Made by a program: the position numbers and the translations under genes. DNA of 64,000 bases from Kalaharituber pfeilii (taxonomy: Eukaryota > Ascomycota > Pezizomycetes > Pezizales > Pezizaceae). The stretch spans positions 1,054,001 through 1,118,000 of the forward strand of contig WHUZ01000015.1 in assembly GCA_015179045.1 (NCBI GenBank). The letters are read 5' to 3'. How positions within the stretch are numbered: position 1 is the first letter of the stretch; every line of letters starts with the position of its first letter. A model generated the notes under the pieces. The model searched no databases, was not told the DNA's origin, and saw only the letters and a list, made by a program, of their open reading frames with translations. This document shows positions 45,892-56,200 of the stretch, piece by piece.

Positions 45892-48700
45892 TTTGATAGA
45901 TTCTTTAATAATTTGATGTGCTCAAAAGTTGAATGTGAAAGCAAAATTGCTTTAAGAGCAAGGCGATTGACTAGATAGACGAGTCCTTTGGAGAGAGAGT
46001 TCTGCCTGAGAAAACTTGGAAGGAAAACAACTTCCGAGTTGCAGTCCTAAGAAGTTATATGGCTTTCAAGAAAATCCCACTTCGATACTTCTGCTTGGAA
46101 GAAGACAAAGTGGCAGATGCTTGAAATACGTTGATATTGGCCTGTAAAGGTTGACTAACTTCGACCTGGAAGACTGGGAAGAGTTTGACTAGCTAGCTGA
46201 AGGCTTTCGAGGTGGAGGGGGAGGGGGGAGGGGGCGTTGGCTTGTTGGCGTTGCGTTGAAGTACTTGATCTATTGCTTTGACAGTTGATGATGAAGGGGA
46301 AGGGAAGGAAGTGGGAGGGAGGTTTAACTTATGAGCGAGAAAAGGGCTGGTTAGTGACACGAATGAGGAATGGGCTCGCCAAGAGACGCCACCCTTGTGA
46401 GCCCTAGCGCAGAGCATCCCAGTCAGCCTTTGTCGCTGCAGTTTCCACCCCGGGCGCACAGAGAGGTGGGGGAAGCTTATTTGTTGCAGAGGCGTCAAGA
46501 GGTGCCCTAGAGGCTACAAACGCCTGGGGACGAGGCTACCCTGGAGGGCGACGGGCAGCCCAGCACATTCCATCGCAGCGGAAAGCCCCGTCCTCCTCTT
46601 TGAGCCTGTATATATCGCATATGCCGCGGGCTGGATACCTTCCGGCAGAAGCTGGCGAGGCCTGCTGTTGCTACCAGGACTAGGGCCCACCGACCACGGA
46701 CGGAGCGGTAGAAGCACTGGGAGGCAATTACTAGAGGGCTCAGCGAAGTTTATTGCTATGCATGCCTTCTCCGTCCCGCCCCAGATGGAGGATGTTACTT
46801 AGGGAGTAGAGGTACAAACAGATGCAGGTAATCGCAAGGCAGGTATGCGAGCGATTGGAAGCAGGTGCTATGCTAACATCTACTAGGCACAGGTATGAGG
46901 AGGTACGAGAGAGCTGCATGGAGATGCTAAAACCTCATGGGCCGCTGTCTTACAAGCCGCTCCGTTTGGGATTTGACGGGCGCACGTGCACAATTGATCT
47001 AGCGATTGCAAGTGACAGTTGTGCATCACGATCATTTGTCAAGGCAAGGCAGAGAACAGGGACACAGGCTGAGGTTACTAACTCCTGTGCCCATGAATTA
47101 TTGCACGCTGCAAGAGAAGAATTGTTTTCCGTCTAGGATAAATCACTTCTCTGAATTGGCGGTACAGCACTGCCAGTCTCGAACCAGACTTACCACTTAT
47201 TCAGCACGGTAGACACTGGCTGCAGAAGCATGCAACTTGCAATAATTCATGGGAGACTCAAGTAGCATCATGTATGTAATATTGCTCAGGATCACGATCC
47301 TCTTGGACTATGCATCACCATGAGCCGTTCTATCGACTTGGTGCCTGGATCACGCTGCAGCGCTTGGGACCTCAGGAGTGCATGAAAATCGCAGTGCTTA
47401 GTCGAAGTGAGAAGAGTGCGCATGCGGTCCCGCTGCTTTCTATTAAGTAAGTGAAGCTCAGAAGCGACCAAGAGCTGCACGAGCTGCTGTCTCCGACCAG
47501 CATAAATCCCAGACCCCCTTACCATGCCTGACATGCAGCCATAAATTGCAACACCGAGCAGGCATCTCTAACCGCACAAGAGTGGTAACTACTAACCAAT
47601 GCCAGGCGCAAACAATCCTAGAACAAAAAAACTCGTGCTTTGAATTTCCATTCAGCAGTGCTCTCTTTACATTGCCTGCTTATCTAGAAAGGAAAAAATG
47701 TCGGACACACAAACGAATTGCCGGCATGCGAATGCAGATTTAGACTTGCAAAGGAATGGAGCCCAAATACTCACAAAATAGGATTGCCCCAGTAGTCTGG
47801 TTTTGCTCCACCTATGTACTTTTTCTTCTGGAGTTTCTATATGTACAACTAGTAACTGCATACGTTCCAATGTTGCAAGTATCAAGTTGCTTTGACTTAT
47901 CACGCTACCATTTTGGAATGTTTTGGTACGGGGATCAACCCAGGCTAGAATCAATATCCATAAGCAATTTCCCATAAGAAAATTCGTATCATTCTCCAAT
48001 GCAGTACTATTTTAAATAGTAAAATAATATTGATAGCATGTAATTTCGATCAGCGGCTCGATTGTTTTCTTCCAATTATAGATAAGTACTTAGTATCATA
48101 AATTGCAACTTTCATATGGGCAATTAGCAATGTGTGGCTCGCAGAAAATTCCGAGCAGTGAACTATTATAATTGGACGGCCCCGTTTGGAAGATTTTGAC
48201 ATGCCTTTCCACGTTGCCATATCTCCAGCCACCAGAGCCGCATGCATCTATCCATGCATCGACGTTTCCACTTTCTGCCCCCTGCAGCAAATTTTGTCTC
48301 TGATTGATGCACCAGACCCTAGCAACAGGCACGCAAGGTCGGTGATATTCTTTGGCGCTATGTTGCTTATTCCTTTGCTTATTTGACTTTTACGTTTCTA
48401 GAATTTGGAGGAATATTAATTCTATGAATTCAAAAGACTGATTGCCTTTAAGGCCAATATAAACACTTTATCAGTCTCAAGAGTACAAGAGCTAATCTTA
48501 TTGAGCGTTATACTCATAGCCTGATTGGGTATACTCATAGTGATATTGGTATATTCAAAAGGTATATACAGTATGTGCATAGGCTGGGAATTGGGAGCAG
48601 TGTTCTCATCAAATGGATTTCTCCATGGCCATTGAGAACGTCTGTCGCATATATCATCTTGAGTGTATTGGGTTCAAAGATACTAGTAATCCTCGCGTAT
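45892..48700. other. Intergenic stretch, no gene recognised
   Basis: The part near 45900-46500 is the RRM gene promoter and leader. Beyond it, frames such as 46193-46498 (minus) or 46822-47136 (plus) have no motif. From about 48000 the sequence becomes AT-rich and leads into the repeat block. Confidence 0.35.
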
Positions 48701-48714
48701 ACGCCAGAACTGTG

Positions 48715-48747
48715 TACCATTTTCTGGTTACGAGACTATACCATCTT
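48715..48747. repeat. Micro-insertion (15 bp) with 9-bp direct repeats
   Basis: TACCATTTT (48715-48723) and TACCATCTT (48739-48747; 8 of 9 identical) enclose exactly CTGGTTACGAGACTA. The same 15-mer is at 16731-16745. Confidence 0.7.
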
Positions 48748-48952
48748 GACAGAGTTGCCTTATTTGATTAGGAATCAAGCAGGCAACCGAGATTTCGCGT
48801 GGTATTGTGCATAAGGACAGTTGGAAGATGCAGAGCTACGTTCAAAGCAGTAAGCATAGAATTGAACCATAAGACCACTGCAGGCTAGTGACTACCAGTT
48901 GAAATCTATTTGCTTGTTTTGATCTAAGGAATCCGGATATTGATTTATTCAG

Positions 48953-49306
48953 CTATGCTTTGAACATTTTCTGGCCCTCATTCAAATCCTTAAGCTGGGG
49001 TGGTTTCGGAATGGAATAATTCAAATTTCGTGAAGGGTCTTCAGAAGTCACTGGATTGCATGAGTTCCAAAAGTACGGCAGATAAGATGTGACTAGATTG
49101 GTATAATATAAAAATGTGGATTTAAAAGTCAATTCGCTTAGTACTGTAAGGTAATCTGGAGTGCAAGAGAGTCTGGGCACGAGAACAGAGTGCAAGTAAT
49201 ATTTTTGAGGATCTGATCGGGTACGCAGCAAAATAATGAGTAGCCACGTCTCAAGATTTCCAATTCGTTCTGGAACCTCTAACTTAACACATGTGCTCTC
49301 AATCAC
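48953..49306 (-). other. Open frame of 117 codons, unidentified
   Basis: This frame (MIESTCVKLEVPERIGNL... ending NEGQKMFKA) is the longest in this AT-rich block. I recognise no domain. A micro-insertion at 49159-49196 lies inside it and adds VLVPRLS, so the frame existed at best in altered form before. It may be a fragment of a transposon protein. Confidence 0.25.
49159..49196. repeat. Micro-insertion (20 bp) with 9-bp direct repeats
   Basis: GAGTGCAAG at 49159-49167 and again at 49188-49196 encloses AGAGTCTGGGCACGAGAACA. This equals one arm of the 59-bp palindrome at 52340-52398; its missing first three bases AAG coincide with the end of the duplication. Confidence 0.75.
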
Positions 49307-49507
49307 TTATATACCAGATTAAAAAGCCAGATTTCGTTCCCACAAATTCAAGGGGTGAACTGAGAGTTTGTTGAGTCCCCGTTCTCATGATCAAAGATCT
49401 CGAGTAATCAATTTGTTCTCTTTCTAGTCAATTTGTGGAAATTAAGTAAGCCACTAGTTTTTAGCGCCATGATATAAAAGTAGACTACCGGTGGGATCCC
49501 GTACCCT

Positions 49508-49539
49508 CCGAAAGTCTAGTCTCGTAACCACCGAGAGTC
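49508..49539. repeat. Micro-insertion (14 bp), inverse orientation, with 9-bp direct repeats
   Basis: CCGAAAGTC (49508-49516) and CCGAGAGTC (49531-49539; 8 of 9 identical) enclose TAGTCTCGTAACCA. This is the reverse complement of CTGGTTACGAGACTA with the last G missing. It shows that the insertions occur in both orientations. Confidence 0.65.
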
Positions 49540-49599
49540 AGGTGCCGAGACATACCTTACTTATGTATCTACTTATGTATCTCCCAGAGACTACCCAGA

Positions 49600-52025
49600 G
49601 ACGGACTTAACTTCATGGAAGCACAATTTAGAGACTGGCCGTGACAAGACTTTCAGCACATCATGAATTTGCCTACGCCGATTCCTAGACTTCCTACGCC
49701 GGATGAAAGCAGAAGCACTTCTGTATGTAAATCACTCCTCCTCCGCGTACCGGGCTATGTATATGAGCCTTGCCAAATACCTACTGAGCTGCTTAGTCTA
49801 ACGCTTGAGAAATAGTCTGGTTGCACTGCCCCAACCAGACTACTTGAGAAACAGCTCTTGGCATTCCCATTTCCGGAAGGTAGCCATGTCCGTTGTAAGT
49901 TCACGTGAATAGTTGTAGCATACGAGTCGTCGCCAACCAAGTTGTATGGGTACGGGAGAATCACGTTCTTTCAGCTTCTGCTACGCCATCGAAATCTCAA
50001 AATTGCAGACTTTTCGGTGTTGTTAAGAATTGAAGATGCGAGACTCACGATGGTTTTCGTATTCTGTATGAACCAAAGCCCAAAAATGACCTGCAGTATT
50101 ACGTCCATACCTAAGATATAATCGAGGTCCACTTGGCAAGATTGAAATAAGCCAAATTGAGCCAGTGGGAAAAAATCTTGAGATGGATAGTGCACTCAAC
50201 GCTTTGTATACCACACATTATTTCAATGCAATTCTTTCATGTACATGTGTCACAATTTTATACCAAGCAAGAACTCTTTGAGAAAATCAGTTCTAAAAGC
50301 ATTGCACAGAATGTTTCAATCATAAACATGTAGCAACTGATCTAATATTGATCGGGTGCCATCAACAATATTAATGGGACCTTTATATTCCTTCAACTAT
50401 AGAGACGAAGGAGGCGGCTGGAACTTTATATTATCCCTCAAACTTCTGAGGAGGGAGAGATCTGTGTGCTGCAGTGATTTCCAATGACGACCATGCATGC
50501 TTGCCCACTGGGGAGCAAGAACTCTGTGTTCACTGCTTTTGAAAGAGTCAGCATTCGAGTCGTTTGCACTGGACACTCCTGGTGGAGATTTTTCCATCAG
50601 TGGTCAAGGTATTACTATCCGTAGAGTTCCAATTGTACGTTCAATCAAGCCTGAAACTAGAGGCGAAAGATTAAGCATAGCTACAGTATTAACTTTAGTG
50701 ATAGGCATTACAGTAGGACAATCCTTGGTAGTTTAAGTACTTACTAGACGGGTAGTATGACAAGCTAGTGGTCTTTACTTAGTACTGTACTAAGGATCAC
50801 TTTGAAGCTATTCAGACATTCATGAAGTGTTTCAGGTGCAACTCATAGCCCTTTTTCAATGTTATTGTAAAATGTAACTGAGAACTCACTCCTGTAATAT
50901 TGTGGGTTGTTGGGAAAGAAATTCTTTCACTGTAATGAGCAATCAAACGAGATAAAGATGCTCATCAGCAGCGGCTCTTGCCACAAAAGCAGAGATTAAC
51001 TGTCTATGTTAATAAACGTTTGCAAATTTGTGTGAAAAGGAATACGGATGCGCTAGAAAGGGTTAGGATGGTCAACATCCTTGGACAACGACGTAATCCG
51101 TACTAACTACGACTGGAAGTCTAGAATCATTATCGACATATCATACGCCGTTGAGGGGCTAACATACCTAGGTGATTGGCTGTCGTTCGTTCGTCCGATA
51201 AGGATCTTCGATTTTCGGTCACTGAGATTTGCTAAATGGAGTTAAGATTTTAGGATTTACAGGATTTAGGACGATCCCATACTATCCAAAGTCAAACTTC
51301 TGCCACGAAAGCAGTCTGTTCAGGATATGTAGGAGGCATACCGAAAAATCTCACTTCACGGAGAATATTGGCAAAATCCGCCAGATCAGATGTGGTAAAA
51401 ATCCATACAGTTGTGCACTTATTGGGGGGGTGCTCATGATGCATCTGGCATCTTGCGAGGTTGTGAAGCCCATCTCTGTCATCCGAGCTTTTTATTCGTC
51501 GTCATAGCAGGGTGGGCCACTCTGGGCGTTTCAAAGCCAAACATTGTCCATGCACAGCATAGCTATTTTTGGTATGTGCAGGGGCAGGCCAGTGTGACGA
51601 GAGTGAGAAGGCCGACGGTGTCCATTCGGGAGATGCCCCATCATAAATGATACTGTACACTTGCGCTAGGGAGGGCCTTTTCTCCCTTTTTGGTTCTTCG
51701 TCGTGAGCCAGGTGGTACTCACGATGCAAGTGAGTGGAGCAGAACACCTCGACCGCAAGCAGCCGGATGTGGGGAGGATCCAACGCTAACTCCGGAGCAT
51801 CTCTAGCAGTACTCTCGAAGGGAGAGGGGGTCCTCGACAAGAGCCTGCGAGTCGTAGGAGAGCCTAGAGGTAGAGAACATGGCGTGCACTTGCAGTGTGC
51901 GTGTACGGGTTGCATGTACTTAAGAGGTAAAACACAAACGTGCGCTAGTGTGGTCTTGGCAGAACTTCAGGTGCAATATTGGTATTACTAAGTACAGGAA
52001 TGCAATGATACATGGGCTAATCTCC
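49600..52025. other. Repeat-rich intergenic stretch, no gene recognised
   Basis: AT-rich sequence with scattered frames. The frame 51502-51915 (minus, 137 codons) is the longest and has no motif I recognise. The beginning (49558-49602) has two short direct-repeat pairs with 2-3 nt spacers, discussed as possible footprints. Confidence 0.35.
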
Positions 52026-52029
52026 AGTA

Positions 52030-52240
52030 GTCTCACGCCTGGCTGCTAAAATCTCCAGCTTCTCCATTATCTCTACTCTGTAACGGAGGTGGTAAACGCA
52101 GAGAGTTACCAGCCGCCAGGCCAAAAGACACTTGACTAGTGATGCTCGCTAGTCTCCTACGTAGCTCATATAGCTATTGTGCGACTGCGACACATTTGCG
52201 CATTGCATTTTTCGCATTTTTTGCGTCTTCCACCCGGTGA
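52030..52240 (-). repeat. Unclassified dispersed repeat, third copy (partial, inverted)
   Basis: The reverse complement matches 12300-12500, with GAGCTACG, GACTAGCGAGCATC and CTGCGTTTACCACCTCC shared. The frame here is less damaged than in the 12-kb copy and reads SQVSFGLAAGNSLRLPPPL. The repeat therefore had coding capacity. The family remains unnamed. Confidence 0.6.
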
Positions 52241-52243
52241 CCC

Positions 52244-52290
52244 CGTATATCATTACTCGTATACTACCCTTTGGGCTGTGACAAGACTAA
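52244..52290 (-). mobile_element. LINE 3'-end fragment without tail
   Basis: The reverse complement carries CAGCCCAAAGGGTAG followed by TACGAGTAATGATAT, the hairpin and end motif shared with the LINE copies at 6345-6651, 52434-52500 and 52849-52916. No poly(A) follows, so it was probably cut by later events. Confidence 0.6.
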
Positions 52291-52330
52291 CTACAAAATA
52301 AAGGAATAAAGATACACAGTAAAATAGCAT

Positions 52331-52407
52331 ACCATGCTCTGTTCTCGTGCCCAGACTCTCTTATTTAAGCGTGCCAAGAGAGTCTGGGCACGAGAACAAC
52401 CATGCTC
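52331..52407. repeat. 59-bp palindromic micro-element with 9-bp target duplication
   Basis: ACCATGCTC at 52331-52339 and 52399-52407 flanks a 59-bp insert (52340-52398). Its 23-bp ends are perfect inverses, beginning TGTTCTCGTGCCCAGAC and ending in the complement. Only 11 bp separate the 23-bp ends. A 9-bp duplication is typical of Mutator-like elements. This is the complete two-ended form of which the other micro-insertions appear to be single ends. Confidence 0.8.
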
Positions 52408-52433
52408 CACTTCTGCCACAGTAAGGAAATATT

Positions 52434-52500
52434 TTTTTTTTTTTTTTTTATCATTACTCACATGCCGCCCTGTGGGCAATGGTGACATTAAGTACATGAG
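52434..52500 (-). mobile_element. LINE 3' end with poly(A), minus orientation
   Basis: In reverse complement: GCCC-ACA-GGGC hairpin, then GGCATGTGAGTAATGATA and a poly(A) of about 15 nt (T-run 52434-52450). It is the same family as 6345-6651. The upstream limit is uncertain; I did not find a clear target duplication. Confidence 0.65.
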
Positions 52501-52840
52501 GAAGTAAAAGGAATAACAAAGGCGAAGAAGGAAAAGAACTAGCCGAGTGATGTCAATGAATCCAACAGGCCAGGCCTGGACCGTGAAATTCTGGGCCTGA
52601 ACAATCAGGCCGGGCCGTGAGGGCCACCTGGACCGGCCCAGGCGGCCTGAAACAATCAGGCCAACCAGACTATTCAGGCCGGTCCAGACCATTCAGGCAG
52701 GTTTAAGCCAATTAAACGAATCCCTCCACAGCTATCCAGGTGAATTAAGGCCAGAGTTTACCAGGTTGTTTGAGTATTTAAATGAGTAGAATCTTCCATA
52801 TATCTAGAATTCTAAACAGCAGCGGTCTACGGCTTTAGTC

Positions 52841-52924
52841 AAGTATGTATCACGTACCTAAATCCTCGCCATAGCCCACAGGGGGGCACGCGAGTAATGA
52901 TATAAAAAGAAAAAAAAAGTATGT
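52841..52924 (+). mobile_element. 68-bp LINE tail insertion with target duplication
   Basis: AAGTATGT at 52841-52848 and 52917-52924 flanks 68 bp. The insert holds the family hairpin (GCCCACAGGGGGGC) and CGAGTAATGATAT, then an A-rich tail. It is an extremely 5'-truncated copy of the LINE found at 6345-6651. Confidence 0.75.
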
Positions 52925-52929
52925 TACAC

Positions 52930-53855
52930 TTTATATTCAAGTTAGAAATGACGGACCTTCCAGACAATACAACAGACGGGACTCAGGTTGGCTTGTTTCA
53001 TGCGTCTGTTGGGTGTGCAGCAATCGCGTACTGAGGGCAGCATGGTATGATACTGTGCAGCACGGTACAAGCGGCCGGCCGGTCACACCGCACTGCGGCC
53101 CCCTCCCTCCAATTAAACGGAGGGCATCCCCCCCCCGGCGCCGCAATCAAAAAATTGCAAAATAAAAAAGGCAAGGAGGGAGGCGACTGCCAGACTGGCC
53201 TGCTCTGTCCGCAGATACAGTGCTGCACCGTAGTTCTCAACCACCGCTCGCTGCCCGCCTCCCCCCGCCGCCCCCTTCGCTGTAACATCGACCTCGCACC
53301 CCGTGACGTGGGCCGGCGCAAACGAAAACGCTCTCGCTCCCGCTCGCTCTGCTCCGTCGCCCCCCACGGCGAACACACTCGTTATATTCTCTACCCATCT
53401 CGCGGAACGTCGGTGCCCTCTCTCGTTACCACAAGGTGCCACAAGCTTGTCACCTTTCCACTCTCACTACACAGGCAGCGAAGGAAGTGGAGGAAGGAAG
53501 ACATAACAAGAGCGCAGGCAGTGGTTTTTTGACCGGACTCGTGACACACACCGCAGCCCACAGCTGGGTAGTCCAAAGTAGGCAGGCTCGTTCCGAAACG
53601 CGTGACGGAACCCTGATCTGCGAGGCTTCACGAAGACTGCGACTGCTACCAAAACTTCAGAGCGCTGCATAAAGCTCAACCTGGTCCTCATTATTGCAGC
53701 CTGCTCGCCCGTTTCTAGGCATCCGACCTTCAGAGTTTCCTGGGAAAGGACACCGAATGTACCTTTAATACCCCAAGGAATTGTGCAAACAACTGCTGGT
53801 TGTCCTCCAGTGAAGATTTCGTTGCTTCATCTTGATTCCAACAACTGACTGTACA
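52930..53855. promoter_or_regulatory. Upstream region of the WSC sensor gene
   Basis: Composition changes to GC-rich at about 53000, with C-rich runs (53128-53140, 53260-53275) and CT-rich leader-like sequence toward 53500. Long overlapping frames on both strands reflect base composition; none has a recognisable domain. Confidence 0.4.
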
Positions 53856-55426
53856 ATGGAACGACTTTCAACAAATCCGACTTCATCTCGGTGGCACAGT
53901 GCTGGAGTCAATAGAGGAATTGCGAGAGCTACCACAAGACATGACGATCGGAGTCCTGGGTTGAGGCGGGTTTTAATAGGTTCGACAAAGCTTCGACTTG
54001 GTACTCTGCACAGGTACATCGCAGTGGCTCTATTATTATGTTTGTATATCAAAGGAAGTTTGGCATTGGAACAGAAGTACTGCTCAGAACAGAATACCGG
54101 GGCAGACCACTTTGTTGAGTGTATGCTTTCAGGTTCCTCGTCATTATGCTTATTACCTGCCTAACTATTGACCTATAGGGAACGAATGGCAGACATTGGG
54201 TCTCTGCCACGACAAGTGCTCTAAGTTTGCTTTTGGGATAGTTCGCGGATACGAGTGTTGGTGCTCCGATTATGTGCCCCATCCATCCCAGAGAAGGGAT
54301 GACTGTAATGTGCAGTGCCCTCAATACGACCAGGAAGATTGCGGGAATCCACAAAGCGGATCCTTTGGCTACATCGAAACCAATCGTAAACCGAAAGGCA
54401 CTGCTAAAGCAAGCGATGGAACTACCACTGCAGCGGTGAGCGATCCTGAAACCTCAACATCCTCCCTTGCCACTGTCTCCACAACAATTAAGGCTAGTAC
54501 TACAACTTTGGTCTCAACATCTGTAGTAACTACAACCGTGTATATTGTACGATCTCTTGTCTCGCCTTATTGGTCTTTTTTTTTTTTTTTCCAAAAAAAA
54601 GGCAGATCATTGTGAGAAGTGGGGCAGTATCAAGTGTCGTGGTTTGATCAATATTCATTGCTTTGAATTGAAGATGCTAATACGTTTATCGGAGTTAACA
54701 GTCGTCAATGAGCACACATGCATCTGGCGTTGAAACCTCGACGGCTAGTCATACCACTCCTTGGGTGTCCGTAGTTACAGTTGACGGCCCCCCTAGGACG
54801 GTGACATTCACTCCACCTGGATGGTCTGCTGAGCCCACGAGTTCTCCCAGCTCGACATCAGACGATGGTTTCTTTTCCAATGCTGGTAGGGTCGCTGGGG
54901 TATTTACGGTGCTCGCGTTCTTGATTATCGGATTCATCCTTGCACTGTTCTGGTTCCTCCGGAGGAGAAGACAAAAAGGTGGGCCCCTTGGAACAGATTC
55001 ACCGACGCCCGATAGTTATGGTAGAGTAGCAGTTACAGGAAGCACCTACGAAAAAAGAAGATCCCGATCCATGAGTACGTTAGGCTTAACCTCGCCATAT
55101 GGTCCGGACAAACCACCACCACCTATTATTAGTACGAACACAGGCTCATCAGGTGCTCCTTCTGGATTAATAGGTTTGGCTACGTCTTCTGGCACCCCCG
55201 ACAGAGTCACCGATCAACGATTGGATCCCGGCCAAGTTTGGATGCAATTCGAAAACGATAATGCAAGCCGAATGAGTGTGCGAAGTTTACGTGACGATCA
55301 AGATTATTCTCGGAGGGTACTAAGGGTACGTTGAACACCGGGCAGCACAGTTATCTCGCGCGAATTTGGAAGAGTACTGATTGGCTAACTTCTCTGGCAT
55401 AGCTCACCAACCCTGACGAGGATTAA
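53856..55426 (+). CDS. WSC-domain cell-wall stress sensor
   Basis: Four exons: 53856-54120, 54179-54546, 54702-55325, 55403-55426; introns of 58, 155 and 77 nt; 426 residues with all phases consistent. A basic N-terminus precedes a hydrophobic signal or anchor (YIAVALLLCLYIKG, about 53-67). The WSC domain (about 75-165) has KYCSEQNTG, GLCHDKCSKFAFGIVRGYEC, WCSDYVP, CNVQCPQYDQEDCG and FGYIE, with the usual eight cysteines. A Ser/Thr-rich rod follows, then a transmembrane helix (VAGVFTVLAFLIIGFILALFWF) with a basic stop, RRRR. The cytoplasmic tail ends RRVLRLTNPDED, the typical C-terminus of fungal WSC proteins, supplied by the tiny last exon. Such proteins sense wall stress and signal through Rho1 to Pkc1. 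The 155-nt intron contains a T-run and an A-run back to back. Confidence 0.93.
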
Positions 55427-56200
55427 TCACAATCGCCCTGCCTTCTTCTGCCGTCATCTTGCTTTTTTACGATCAGCAATTTTATAACCACTAGATGTAG
55501 GATTCATCCTAGCCTACAATTAACTGGCAGGTAAGCCAATTAATGACAACCCTCATCACTAAAACTGTCATCATTCGTTACTCCCTATCAATGCTTCGTT
55601 TCCTATTTTCTGCGTTTCCATAAGGCTGGGTTTTGCGATCCTTTTTTTCTCCTTTTCATATTTTATATTCGGCTTTTTTTTCCTTTTTATAGCTACACTT
55701 GCATCAAATACCATCTATGGCCGCTCATTTGCTATTGGTTCTTGTTTTTCCTATGCTTCTCACTTTGAAATTCTGGAGGGCTTCTTTGCACACAAATTAG
55801 TTTGGGTTATATATAATTCTACCTTCCCCCCCCTTTATTTTTCATTTATCATTTGGTTTTCTTTCAAGCGTAAAAAATTAGATGGCTTTATGTTATTCCC
55901 TTAATTTTATTTCTTAACTTTTCTTATTGAGGTGAGAAGGATGGGCATTTTATCTGCATTTTTTTGCCCCGGCTTTCCTTGGTCATGGGAGGGTAAGTGG
56001 GCAACTGTAGTAGTGGGCTCTGGTTGACGGTCGGTTGGAGGCAAGCTTGAAGGAGCAGGCAGGGGTTTTGAAGAGGATTGAGGAGCATGGGTGTGGAGAT
56101 TGGGACAATCTTTCAGGATGGGTGCGTTATCGAAGCAGGGGAAGTGGGGAGAAGTGTTGGATTGTATGGGGCTAGAGAGAGGAATAGGCACCGCTCCGCT
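55427..56200. other. Intergenic, 3' flank of the WSC gene
   Basis: T-rich 3' UTR-like sequence to about 55920, then a block with only a motif-less minus frame (55907-56191). No gene supported. Confidence 0.4.

Noticed and set aside
51502..51915. A 137-codon open frame on the minus strand
   Set aside because: No recognisable domain or splice context. Could be a transposon fragment but unsupported.
16731..52397. The recurring short motif as a CRISPR-like or regulatory-site array
   Set aside because: Copies are far apart, in both orientations, and each is framed by its own 9-bp duplication, which points to insertion.
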